Shown here in pieces: positions 47,199-58,830 of a stretch of 64,000 bases of DNA (positions are counted from its first letter, which is position 1; each line of letters starts with the position of its first letter). The stretch comes from Gordionus sp. m RMFG-2023 (taxonomy: Eukaryota; Nematomorpha; Gordioida; Chordodea; Parachordodidae), in NCBI RefSeq assembly GCF_954871325.1, contig NC_088778.1, forward strand, positions 8,713,743 to 8,777,742. Reading direction: 5' to 3'. The notes beneath the pieces were generated by a model that was not told where the DNA came from, made no database searches, and saw nothing but the letters and a program-made list of their open reading frames with translations. Position numbers and translations under genes: made by a program.

Positions 47199-49627
47199 TG
47201 TCTAAAAAATTTCAATTATAGAATATTTCAGATCTCCTTGACTATGCCTATCCTCCAACTTATAATATAGACTAACCAAAAAAAATAAAATAACTTATAA
47301 GCGATTTCAACAGTGAATTTTTGAACCTATTAAATATTCGGGTTGTGTCAAATTATTGACGGGATAAAGTCAAACGAAGTAATATATTTAGTATCCTAAC
47401 TTCTTTATCTTCTTCAGAATTTCCTTCTAATTTTATTTTATTCTTCTCTTTTTTCGTCTGTTTCTATCTATAACTTATAAAGATAATCAAATTCTTCTTT
47501 ACCAAATCCTTCCATATTAAAAGCCTCCCTCTTTTTCAATCATGCTTTCATCAACAGCTTTGTTTTTTTTAGATGTGCCTAATCTCTTCTTCTTTCCTCG
47601 TATCCCAAACTAACTTTCCCTCATATAATCTTTAATGCCTGAAACTTCTATACTTTTATGAAATTTGCTATTTCGGCATTACCATTTCTGTTATTCCCGA
47701 TTCCATACCTTCATGTTTTTTCTTAATTGCTAAAAATTATGATGCATATCTCACAATCCATAATAATTGTATCCATTATACCAAGATCACCAGATTTATA
47801 TCCCTTCCTTCCATCTTTCTAGTTTTATGAACCATTTCCTAAATATTTTCAAACCTTTACAGAATTATCTTTTCACTCAGTCACCTGTAAACTTTCATCT
47901 ATTTTTTCTATTATATTCTAAAGTTAATATAAAATAATCGAAGGTCGAACACACTCGTGTTGAATACAGAATTTCTATTCGAATCGAATTATATGTATTA
48001 TTTAAATGAAATTTAATGATTTATCATTTCAATTGATGACTATAAATCTGACAGTGAGCCTTTTCTTGCTGTCAAAAAAATGGGATATCATATAAAGAAT
48101 AAATAATAATAAAAACTCCTTGCCATAAAAATTAGGTATATACTGACCATTCGTAGTGAAGAAAATTGTATTTAAAAAATTATAAAAATTAATTAGTATG
48201 ATACACAGATAGTATTTTAAAGATTTCCCAAAAAAAGTTCAACTCCAATATAATATAAATTTTAGGCTAATATATTTTGTGGATCACCAAATTATTTGAG
48301 GAATAATTTTAAATATTAAAAAAAAAAAGTTATGTAAAATTGTATAATTGTAAATTTTTACTATACTAATATTAATAAAAAGTTATAAAATTAAAATGCT
48401 AATAAAACTTTAAATTAAATTTCAAATTTTGTTTTATTTTATTTTACGATTTGTAATATATCTTAATTTGTTTAAAATTTTATCTTTTAATTTTAATAAT
48501 TATCTTTGGTTGAAACTTCTATCGTTATGTTTAAGTCAACATATAATCATAATCGTTAAATAGAATATTGGGACAAGCACTTTTTAATAAGATTACGGCT
48601 ATGAAGAACCGAATGATGATAACCTTATGAAAGTTTTATTCATCTGTATGTTCTTAAAAAAATTATAAGGGATATTTTTTTTAATAAATTTTTATCTAAT
48701 ATTTTAGTATCATGATAATTTAATTAAAAAAAACTTTTATTTAATTGTTTTATTTTTCAAAGCAATAAAATATTTATATAAAATGTATCTTGATATATTT
48801 ATCAAAAAAATAAAGTTAAAACAATATTTCTAATAAATAGTAATTTATATAATTTGAAAAATCAGTTTTAATTGAAAATCGATTATCGCGAAAAAAATAT
48901 ATTATTATAAAACGATCTATCCCAATAATTCAAATTCAATATAAATAAATATAATATTTTATTTATTACTTAAACATGACAAGATAAAATTTAAAATATA
49001 AGTATCCCTTAGTTTTAGTCATGGTTTGAAAAAATATTCCAAATATATTTGAAGATTTTTTTTTGAAGAAGAGAAATTTTTGATTAAATTTTACCCATAA
49101 ATGCCAATAAAATTTTTAAAAAATCTTTTATAAGTAAATTTGTAATTTACATGCATATGAAATCAAAGGTTTATTATAAAAAATTGTTCAAAAACTTTTT
49201 GATGATTTTTTTCAAACTCTGTTAGCATGCAATTTAAAATCCCATTTCTTAAAAATAACAAAATGACCTTCTAACCTAAAAACAATATTTTTCAGAAATT
49301 AATAAATTCTTCAATATTAAAAATAAATTCCTCATTATTAAATTTAAAAATAAATTTTTTTTCAAAAATTTGGAGATTCAAATCATAAAATAACTGTCCC
49401 ATTATCTTTATTTAGCTCCTAATTTTTATATACTTAGTTTTGAATTTTGATCCTATTCTTTATATATTTAGTTATTGTTTATTAACAAATTTGATACAAT
49501 AGAAATAATCAATGTTTATTTATAATATTTATATTTTAAAAAATAGTTTTTTTCGAATTGAGTCTTTGACCTAGTCGATTGAGTGCGTTTATCTCAATTC
49601 CATAATTTTGGGTTTGAATAAAGCAAG
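47199..49627. other. Spacer with a pyrimidine-rich strand bias
   Basis: No gene recognised. From about 47380 to 47900 the plus strand is strongly rich in C and T (many TTCTTCTT, CCTTCC and CTTTCC blocks), unlike the rest of the window. It may be a decayed repeat or the complement of a purine-rich tract. Confidence 0.45.
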
Positions 49628-49945
49628 TAGAGATCTGCAAAAATAGGCGGCCCGAACCCGGCCCCGAGCCTAATATTTTTAATAAAATTTGGATTGGGTC
49701 GGGTCAAGCCTTAGAAATTTTCTAAAATATATCTAAATTTATCAATTTTATGAATATATTATGTAAAATAAAAATATATGATTTTATTTATAGAAAGTAG
49801 ATGCCAAATAACACATATCGTTTATTTTGAGTAATTATAAAAATAAATTTCTATATTTAAATAAATTCGGGCCTGACCGGAAAAAATTTTTTTCGGGTTC
49901 GGGCCTGGGCCGGGCTTGAAAAATTAGGCCCGATGCAGTTCACTA
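49628..49945. mobile_element. Non-autonomous hAT-type element (family F)
   Basis: It starts TAGAGATCTGCA and ends TGCAGTTCACTA, with exact 8-bp duplications AAAGCAAG on both sides (49620-49627, 49946-49953). GGCCCGAACCCGGCCCCG and GGGCCTGGGCCGGG blocks lie just inside the ends; the middle is AT-rich. At 318 bp it is non-coding. Worn relatives end at 28933, 38432 and 51882. Confidence 0.85.
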
Positions 49946-49953
49946 AAAGCAAG

Positions 49954-52751
49954 TACCATGTTTTTTTCTGAAGTCAACTAGGTCTCTTCCTTGGGGTAGG
50001 TTTAGTTATATGAAAATTGGGTATTATCACATTTTATTTAAATTGGTTGTTTAACAAATTTGCTTTGTTGTTTAGTAAATTGCTGTATGTTAACTATGCG
50101 ATATTTAACATTAACCTATAAATTTCGCTTATATAGGTTTGAATTCTAAATTAATACCATACCAGTTTTTAAGCCTAAGTAAAAAACAATTTACCTCGAA
50201 ATTGTTACTTTATACATTCTCACTTAACCCTGCATTCACAGTTATACAAAAATTAATGTAAAATTAATATATTTATATCTTATATTTTGTATACTTGGCC
50301 GCGAATTCACGCCGACCATGAATGCAAGGTAACTTGGATATTTTTCTAAAAATATAAAATATCCTAGTATACTCTGTCTACTTCATTCTGGATTCACACC
50401 CTTAAATCATTTTGCCTATAATCCTTTATCAGTTTGTATAAAAGAATGGATAAAACGTTAACCTCGAAAAACACTGCATTCTGCCATTTAATCCTAAAAT
50501 CATCCATCAGGTTGAACTTTATTCACTCTCGTTCATTGAATTATTACAAGCTGCAAATATATTGACTCCATAACTGAGATATTTCAGGATGTATTACCTA
50601 AACACCCCTTGTCCCTTGAGTCACTTCTATTGTCAAGTTAATATTTTAAGGATTTTATAGCAGTTTATTCCTCTTCACGTTTCAGAATTGTAGGTTATGT
50701 AATCTAATAATATAGCAACTATTATTGCTAATATGGAGAGTGTTATGCTTTGAATATCGATTAGTTTTTTAGCCTTATTATTTTGATAATGTATCTCTTC
50801 TAAACATGAGGGAGGAGTATTTATAATCAAACTTTAGCATTGTGAGTAAATTTGGCGATATATAAATTGGCGCTCTTGTCTTATAGTTTAGGCTTCTAAT
50901 GAATTTTTAATTATGTCACTTTTTTATTGTAGTATCTCTATAGTGTAATCATGATTACATGCCAAGGATAAATCAAAAGGTATAAATTATTGACAAAAAT
51001 TTGTGAATTCTATTCAAAATAGTTTAAAATTTTGATTAAGCATGCCGGAGTGAAATTACTGATAATTTTGATTAGAGTTAAATAATATAATATAATCAAA
51101 TTCCTTAAGATGCATTAATAAAATTTTAAATGGAAAAAACAATAAAATAGCAATATCAATAATAAGATAATTAACTCTTCCGTTCTGAAAGATCTTACTT
51201 CTCCATATAATCAATAACAACAAACAATTAAAAAAAACTTAAAAATAATCAAGATCTGAAATAATTTAAATGATTATATGCCTCTCATTACAAGAAAACT
51301 CACCATCTTTAGAGCAGAGTAATTCAGTTCTCTTTTCTTTCAATTTAATTTGACATTGGTTATTATTTCTCAACAAACTTTTGGAAATCTTGTTTAAACA
51401 GGAACAACTTTAAATTTAATAATTTTTAATGGTTATAAAATAGTGTATAAAAAAGTTTTTAAACGAAAAATAGATCAATTCTATATATTTTTTTCATTGA
51501 CCATTTTTGCCGTTATTGGTGCTCATTGATTTGTTTTGGATATTTATAATGATTCATACAATCATTTATGCATATACAATATTTATAGCTTTATAGAGTC
51601 CACAAATTTATTTAAATATAGAAAATAATTAACTTTTTAATATAAGTTTTACATTTTAGCACTGAACATAATCCAGTTTTTGATCATTTTACAAAAAAAA
51701 AAATGGCGCCTTGTTTCTATGTTTTGGCAAAATTTTTTAAATATATCAATTTTAATTCAAAATTTATACATCATGACCTGGGTACAATATTTTTAAATAG
51801 ATATTTGGCCCGGCCCGAGTTCCATTATGAAAAGGGAGGGTTCTGACAGGGTACGGGTGTGGCCTATCTTTGCAGATCTCTAGTATTCTTAAACATTTAA
51901 TGATTTATTTTAAAAAAATAGTGTATTTTCTCATTCCTAATTAATATTGAAGAATGTATATATTTGAAGAAAGAAACTATATAACTTTTAAAAAGAGTTT
52001 GATTAAAGTTTTGGTCTTTCTTTATCAATCCCACTTAAGCAATCTAAATGTTGTAGATAATATCGAATATGTTATACATTATTATTTTCGTTCCTACTTT
52101 GCAATTGACTATCCCTGCCTTCATAGTTAGGGCGAATTCGCGGGGGAGTATACAAAATATGATTGCATTCATTTTTGTATACTTAGCCTAGAATTTCCTC
52201 TAACTGTTAATTCAGGATAAGGTGTAAAAAATGCTAAAAATAATAATCTGGCTACGGTATCTTTCTAAGGTGTTGTTGATGAGATAAATTAGTAATATAT
52301 ATAATAGTCACTCTTTGAGGGATCTTTTTAATCTGAGAACATATTAATTTAACAAATTTTTTTTTTTTATTAATAATGTATAGGGGAGACCAAGGCTAGT
52401 CGGCGCAAGGGACTTGACGGTTCAAAAGATTTTATTTTAAAACCAGTAACGATTAGAAATTGAAATTTAGTTCTAAAATAGAATTCTATAATATCCATAT
52501 TTGGGGATGAAAATAATTTATTATATTTAGCTAATTAAATTATCTGTCATGTTTTTGACGTCAAAATTACAATATTATCACTTAAAATTATTAAGTTGTA
52601 TTCAAATTAAAAGTTTAAATATGACAAAATGGACATTATACGAAAGTTAAACATTTATTTTAATTTTTGGGAAAGTTTCAGATTGATATATAATGCTTAA
52701 ATATATGTTAAGATCAGATTAGTAGTAACCACCACTGAGGTTAATAGAATC
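49954..52751. other. Spacer with scattered repeat ends
   Basis: No gene recognised. A family F-like piece with GGCCCGGCCC ends in TGCAGATCTCTA at 51882. TTTTGTATACTTGGCCGCGAATTC-type sequence near 50285 recurs inverted near 52133 (GAATTCGCGGGGGAGTATAC). At 52382 TAGGGGAGACCAAGGCTAG starts a stretch whose GGCTAGTCGGCGCAA motif recurs just after the hAT element at 55950, so the hAT insertion may sit inside another repeat. Confidence 0.45.
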
Positions 52752-52759
52752 GTGGCTAT

Positions 52760-55700
52760 CAGTGTTGTCAAAATAGCGTGCTACTTTTTTCAGTAGCGGT
52801 AGCTATAGCGCGCTACTTTTTAAAAAAAATAGCGATAGCGGTAGCTCGCTACTTTTAATTTTACATAATAAATACATCTAAAAATTATTAAAATATATTT
52901 TTTATAAAACTAAAAATTATAATCCTTTTATTTAATTTAATTTTGAAATTTAAATTTATATTTAAAAATATACATTATTGATATATATAGATATAAACAG
53001 TTGTTAAATAGCAATCTGTATTTAATTTATATTTCGCGCATTCATTAAATTATATATTTTTGAAATTCCGTTATTGGTATGTCCTTGCTTTTATCTTATT
53101 TTATATTTCATTTTACATTTTATATTAAGCATTATAAATCTTGTTATGTGTGAGATTGTTGAAGATATTGAAATTTCTTTGGAAAATGAGCAAAATATAG
53201 ATGATCCTTTCCCAAAATTCAAGAAATACTTTAACCTTGAAGAAAAAATTAATACTGGATATCGGTTTCGGTGCAAGATGTGCCGCAAAATTATCTCTTC
53301 AAATCATACGAGCCTCTTTAATTTGAGAAAACATTTAAAGGTAATATATTAAACAAATTTAATATCAATGTGTAGGCTAATCTTTAATTTTTTAAATAAA
53401 TTAAAATCAAAAACTAATCATTTTTTTATATATTCATAAATTTTACATAAATTATTTAAAACATTTTAAATAGTTATTTCAATCATTTTTATGTACTTAT
53501 CTCCTACATAATTTTTATTCTCAGTATTTTATAATTTTAGACTGTGCACACTTAAATTATAAAGAGATTGAAAAATATCTCAAAAGTTTTGGGGTAATGG
53601 AAGAAGATAAACCCACTTCCAAATCAAATTTAATACAAACACAATTAACCAATTTGGATTCATCAACACCTGATGTATCCCAAAAATTGGCTGACAAAGT
53701 CATTATGAACTTTATAATAGATACAGTTCAACCATTATCCTTGGTGGATAATGATTCTTTTATAAAGATGATAAACACTTTTTCTCCACGGACCAATATA
53801 TTTTGCCGGCAAACAATTGATGGCAATTTTGGAGAGCTTTAAGGAAATGAAAGAATCTTCGATATTAAATCTATCAGATGTCTCTACGTCTGTACAACGG
53901 CAGATTGCTGGACTCACAATAGAAGGTAAAAATGTTTATTTTCTGATTTATGTCATATTTTTAGAGCTTATTTAGGAGTAACTGAACATTGGATTGATGC
54001 TAAAAATCTTAAACCAAAATCTGTAGCGTTAGCTCTAAAGAGAATAATTGGCTGTCAGACTTATGACATTCTAGCCAATATTATTGCAGAATTCCATAGG
54101 TCTTACAAAATTCAAAACAAGGTTTGTAAGATGATTACGGATAATGGGTCTAATTTCAATTTATTATAATTTTTTTATAATATGATATAAATAATATAGA
54201 ATATTTGGGGAAGATAATAATAATAACAATACTAGTAATATTCCTGACAAAAATATTGAAGATGGAGAACAAGAAGAGGATGATGAAATGGAGTTTGAGA
54301 TAATTGATGTTCATGACATCCTTGGTTTTAAATTATTTTATATTTAATTTTTCACCAATATAAAACAAAATTTATAATATTTAGGATCTTCAATAAAGTC
54401 TTCTATGTTACCTAGCCATCATCGTTGTTCCTGCCACAACCTAAATTTAGTTGCGACAGTGGATGCTGAAGAAGCATTATTAAATGAGGATTTTAAAAGA
54501 GTATCAAGATCTACATTTTCTAAATGCCAAGCTCTTTGGAATAAACAAAATAAGTCATCAAAGACGTCTGATATTTTCAAAATAAAATTAGGACGTTATT
54601 TATTGACACCAAACACTATAAGTTGGAATAGTGTTTGCAATGCTATGAAACTTTTAGCATTGTTTCTAGATGATAAAAAAATGGAAATGAATTATATTGG
54701 ATCAAATGGGAATACAATATTTTAATGTGGAGGAGCATACTTTTACTAAAGAATATACTGAAGTATTTTTAATTAATAAATAATATTATATTATATTTAA
54801 CCATTTTAATTTTTTAGGTTATGCAATATGTTGCTGCCTCACTTAAAATCTCAGAAGGGCAAGATAATATGAGCATGGGATATTATGTGCCCACACTGAG
54901 TATATTAATTACCAAGCTCAAAAGAATCAATAATCTAAAATTTTGCCAACCACTAGTAGAGTCTATGCTAAAAGGCATTGAGAAAAGGTCAAAACTTTAT
55001 TTTTATTTACTATTACAATTATATAAAATGAATGATTTATTGCTTGATTAGCCATAATTTAAATTGGTTTAATTTACAACACAATCTATAATATTAATAT
55101 AAAGTAATTATTAATTAATATTATATTCAAAATTAATATATTATTAATTACCTTGTGTATAATAATTATATTTTTAAAATTTTTATTTACCATAATTTAT
55201 TGCTATTTTAATATATTTTTTATAAATGAATCTAAATCTCAGATAAATTTAAATTTTAAAAATTAAAATGGTATTATTCTTTTTTTATAATAAATACAAT
55301 CGCTTTATATAAATTAGATTTCCAGATCTGTATGGTGATGATAATGTAATAGCTGCTATCGTTCATCCTAGTTTCAAGTTAAATTGGCCATACATTAATT
55401 TGACTGAATCTAAAGGGCAACTTGATAGGCTGATGGTAACGTTAAAAAATGGCATGCCTAACCACGATACTATAGCAAGATCGAAACCGCAGCCTTCCAT
55501 AGACGATTTTTTTGAAATAAATAATAATAATAATATTATTGAACCTCTAGATGCTTTTTTTAAATCTAAAAATACTAATTTAAATATTTTTGATGATTTT
55601 TTTCATATAAAAAGTTTGTTTATTAAATTTAATACTGCGTTGCCCTCAAGTGCTGAACGATTATTTAGTATGGCAAAGCTTATACTTTCTGATCGTCGCT

Positions 55701-55947
55701 CTAGACTTGGGGATGACAGTACCGAAATGTTATTATTATTAAAGTGCAATAATAAATAAATTATATATATATATATGTAACAAATTATAGTCATGTTTTT
55801 ATATCAATATTTTATTTGTGGAAATAAAGTTACGTAAAAAAAAATATTTCAAAAAAAAATCAAAGTAGCTAATAGCGATCTACTCATTTGAAAACGATAG
55901 CGGTAGCGATAGCGCGCTATTTTTAAAAGTAGCGTTTAACAACACTG
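52760..55947 (+). mobile_element. hAT transposon, nearly complete, 3.2 kb
   Basis: The ends CAGTGTTGTCAAAATAGC and (inverse) CAGTGTTGTTAAACGCTAC are inverse repeats, each followed by arrays of AGCG(G/A)TAGC(G/T) motifs. The flanks GTGGCTAT (52752-52759) and GTGGCTAG (55948-55955) match in 7 of 8 bases. It carries a spliced transposase gene on the plus strand (53146-55759). Its first bases CAGTGTTGTTAAA are shared with the short family A elements of this window, which makes this element type a likely source of enzyme for them. It is 3188 bp long. Confidence 0.88.
53146..55759 (+). pseudogene. hAT transposase, BED finger and dimerisation domain, partly broken
   Basis: Starting at ATG 53146, a BED-type finger reads RCKMC then RKHLKDCAH across an intron (53341-53540). 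Further inferred introns: 53926-53966 and 54988-55317. The protein continues through AYLGVTEHWIDAKNLKPKS, a catalytic-type ITDNGSNF, an acidic stretch (EDGEQEEDDEMEFE), DVHDILG, HHRCSCHNLNLVATVD, KFCQPLVESMLKGIEKR, and the C-terminal ALPSSAERLFSMAKLILSDR. All are landmarks of hAT transposases. Breaks: a frame change near 53843, stops near 54168 and 54723 not explained by clear introns, and the usual TTD.W(T) box before AYLGVT is not seen. It probably makes no active enzyme. The last exon ends at TAA 55759. Confidence 0.82.
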
Positions 55948-55955
55948 GTGGCTAG

Positions 55956-56226
55956 TCGGCGCAACAATCAATTTATTATATTATATGGTCCAAATATATA
56001 TGCAAAATTCAAAATAAGAAAATTTTACTAAAAAGGATTATGAAGAAACTAACTGTATATGAAAATGATATTTCATTAATAAACACCATTTATCACAGGA
56101 AAATATAATATTTTATAAATGTAATATATAAAATAATAATTATTATATAAATTTATTGCATTTTTCATAATAATTTTAATATAATACAGACCTAAATAAA
56201 TATCTTGCAAACTAAAATCTTCATAT
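55956..56226. other. Short AT-rich spacer
   Basis: It begins with the motif CTAGTCGGCGCAACAATC, also present near 52394, then becomes plain AT. No gene. Confidence 0.45.
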
Positions 56227-56320
56227 ATATAGTGATATATTTATATTTTGTGATACATTTTTATATTGTGATATATTTTTATATTGAGATATATATATAT
56301 TGTGATAATATAATATATAT
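56227..56320. repeat. Short AT tandem repeat with TTGTGATATATTT units
   Basis: TTTTGTGATACATTTT, TTGTGATATATTTT, TTGAGATATATATA and TTGTGATAATATAA follow at about 20-bp spacing. This is a diverged simple repeat. Confidence 0.55.
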
Positions 56321-56344
56321 TGTCTTCACAGATATTATATATAT

Positions 56345-56680
56345 TGCATTATAAATTTTAGCCTGATAATAAGATCAATTATTTATAATGAATTATATCT
56401 AGAAAACAAATATTTATATATATGTATTTTTTTAATAAATAATATAATATGATTCAAATTAATACTTTATTAGATATGAACATTTTAGCATATAAATTTT
56501 AGCCTGATAATAATATCAATTATTTAAAATGAATTATATCTAGCAAACAAATATTTATATATATATATTATTTTAATAGACAATATAATATGATTTAAAT
56601 TAATACATTTTATTGGATATGAACATTTTTATCAGATTATAATTTTGGCCTGATAATAAAATCAAATGATGTTATATATT
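56345..56680. repeat. Tandem repeat, units of about 141-146 bp
   Basis: The phrase TTTTAGCCTGATAATA begins units at about 56357 and 56498, and TTTTGGCCTGATAATA at about 56643. Between them AATGAATTATATCTAG and AATATAATATGATT recur in order. The third unit is cut short. Confidence 0.75.
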
Positions 56681-56799
56681 TAAATATAGAATAAGATAAA
56701 TTTTGAGTAAATTTATTATTAATAAAAAATAAAAATAAACCATTAATAAAAAAATTAAGAAAATAAATATGCATTATATATATGTAAACAGGATTTTTA

Positions 56800-58830
56800 A
56801 AATTTTCATAATTTTGAAGATTGGTTTCACTTTCAATGCAGTGTATGTAAAGGTTGGGCTCATGGGTTCTCTGCCAAAATAGATTGTTATTTTATTTGTT
56901 ATAATTGTAAATAGAAAAAAATTTTTTAGAGAAAAAATTATTAAATATTTAAAAAATATAACATTATATATTGATAGGTAGATGTTTAAGATATCGATTG
57001 GTATTTTGTAAAATCTTATACGATCATTATTTTCGGAGCTATGATGGTCCCACCAATATTAGATTTTCTTCAAAAGCTGCTAAATGTGTCATAGCACAAT
57101 AATCTGAAGAGGAAGGGTTCCAAGATATAAAAAAATTTAGAACATATGATGGCCGGTAAAATGTATTTTAATAAGATGCTTTCTTAAATAGTTCTAAAAA
57201 TGTCTTGCAAAGAAATTTTAAATGCAGATTTAAATAACACCTAGAGCCGTAGTCATGGGAGGATTTTAAGAAAACGCCAAAGGACACAGAAATATCGACA
57301 ATTGGTGAACGGATGAGTGTAATCTATATTATTTGAGTAATTTGATACAATTTCTTAACAAGAGCTTCTTATTGTGAGTTTGGTTCTACTACATCTACAA
57401 TAACTGATACTAATACTGCAAATGAAAATATGATATATTTTGACTTTTTATTGCAATATTTTATACATATGCCAAAAAGATGATAATTTAATTCATTTCA
57501 CCTCAAATTCAAAATGAATAGTGCTAGAATCTACCACAACAAACTACAACAAAAGCAAGATACCGTGTTCTTTATCTTAAGACTGCTAAGATAAAAGATG
57601 CAACAGTCTTCAAAAATTTAAGTTTAATTATGCAGTATATTTCTTGTAAAAAAATTCGAGAAAATTTAATATGAATAATTGATTTAATACTGAATTCTTT
57701 ACAAATTATATTTAAAACGATTTAAGGATTTAACAATTAATTCATTCATACAATATAATAAGCCAGGCGTATGGAGCAAATAATGCCTAGTCAAAATGGA
57801 GAGCTATATTTGCTCCATAAAAAAAGAATTAATAAAAAGGTGCCCTTGTTTCAATCACAAATTGGATCTTGTTAAAAATTGGTTTTAAAATATTACAGCA
57901 ATTTTTTATATTTGTACATAGCAAACACATTATACAATTTTAATAGGCATTTTAATTTATCCTGTAAATATACAGGCATGTATTTAAGACACCTTTAGAC
58001 CAGATATGCAATAGTCATTTAGAAGCATATCGCATCGTAGAATTTTGAGGCTATTGGTAAGGTATTATTTTACTTTTCTATTAAAATTCTTAACTCGAAG
58101 GTTTCCATTAATGATTCAATCGAAGCTATTAGTGTTTTGTGTCAGGGTATATATTATATTATTTTGGCCATTGTACATTAATATATATTAGTCACAATTA
58201 GTCCATTAAATAGGTATTTTTAGTCAGTAGATAATAATATAGTGGATGCTAAAAATTATGTTTACTCTACCATTGATATATTAAAAAATAAAAGATGTGA
58301 AGATTTAGTCATCTATCTAAAAAATAAGGCTGGATATCTTATATAAATATTTAATCTGACCTCTGAGAAATCCTCAAGAAGTTCGTAAAACGCTTAAAAA
58401 TTTTCATGATTTTTTGATTGATACCAATTTAAGATTTAATCTTAAAAAGGATTCTAATTGGAGTTCTTATGAACACAATTATTATAAAATAATTCATTAT
58501 TACCAGAGACCTTGCCAGTTCAAAAATCTTCTATAAAAATTTTTTTAATAACTCGTGTCGAAAAAATTAATTTTTTGGAAACCCGAGCCGGGCCGAATAT
58601 TTTCAATTTATTTAACCTTAATATCGAAACATTACTATCAAGAAATGAAAATCGCTGAGATTATTAGCGGCTAAAGCTGGAAGAAATATAAAAATATTAT
58701 ACATGAAAAATGGTGTCATCTATTGCCTTTATAAAATTATATAAACGCTATTCAGCAGCGTTTATCCTTGGGAGTGCCGAGATTCTGGTGGGTCATTATT
58801 CTCTACACTCAATATGGTTTTATTAAGAGC
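56800..58830. other. Decayed protein-coding remains of unknown kind
   Basis: At 56816-56914 a plus frame reads a Cys/His cluster: FHFQCSVCKGWAHGFS, then DCYFICYNCK, in the pattern CX2C, H, C, CX2C, somewhat like a PHD or other zinc-binding fold. Further on, protein-like scraps occur in changing frames (around 57030-57110, 57750-57850, 58730-58800) among many stops. This looks like an old DNA transposon or retroelement past identification. A CCAGAGACCTTGCCAG start with GC blocks at 58502-58610 resembles family B. Confidence 0.35.

Noticed and set aside
53091-53288. Minus-strand 65-residue frame
   Set aside because: Shadow of the hAT transposase BED finger exon.
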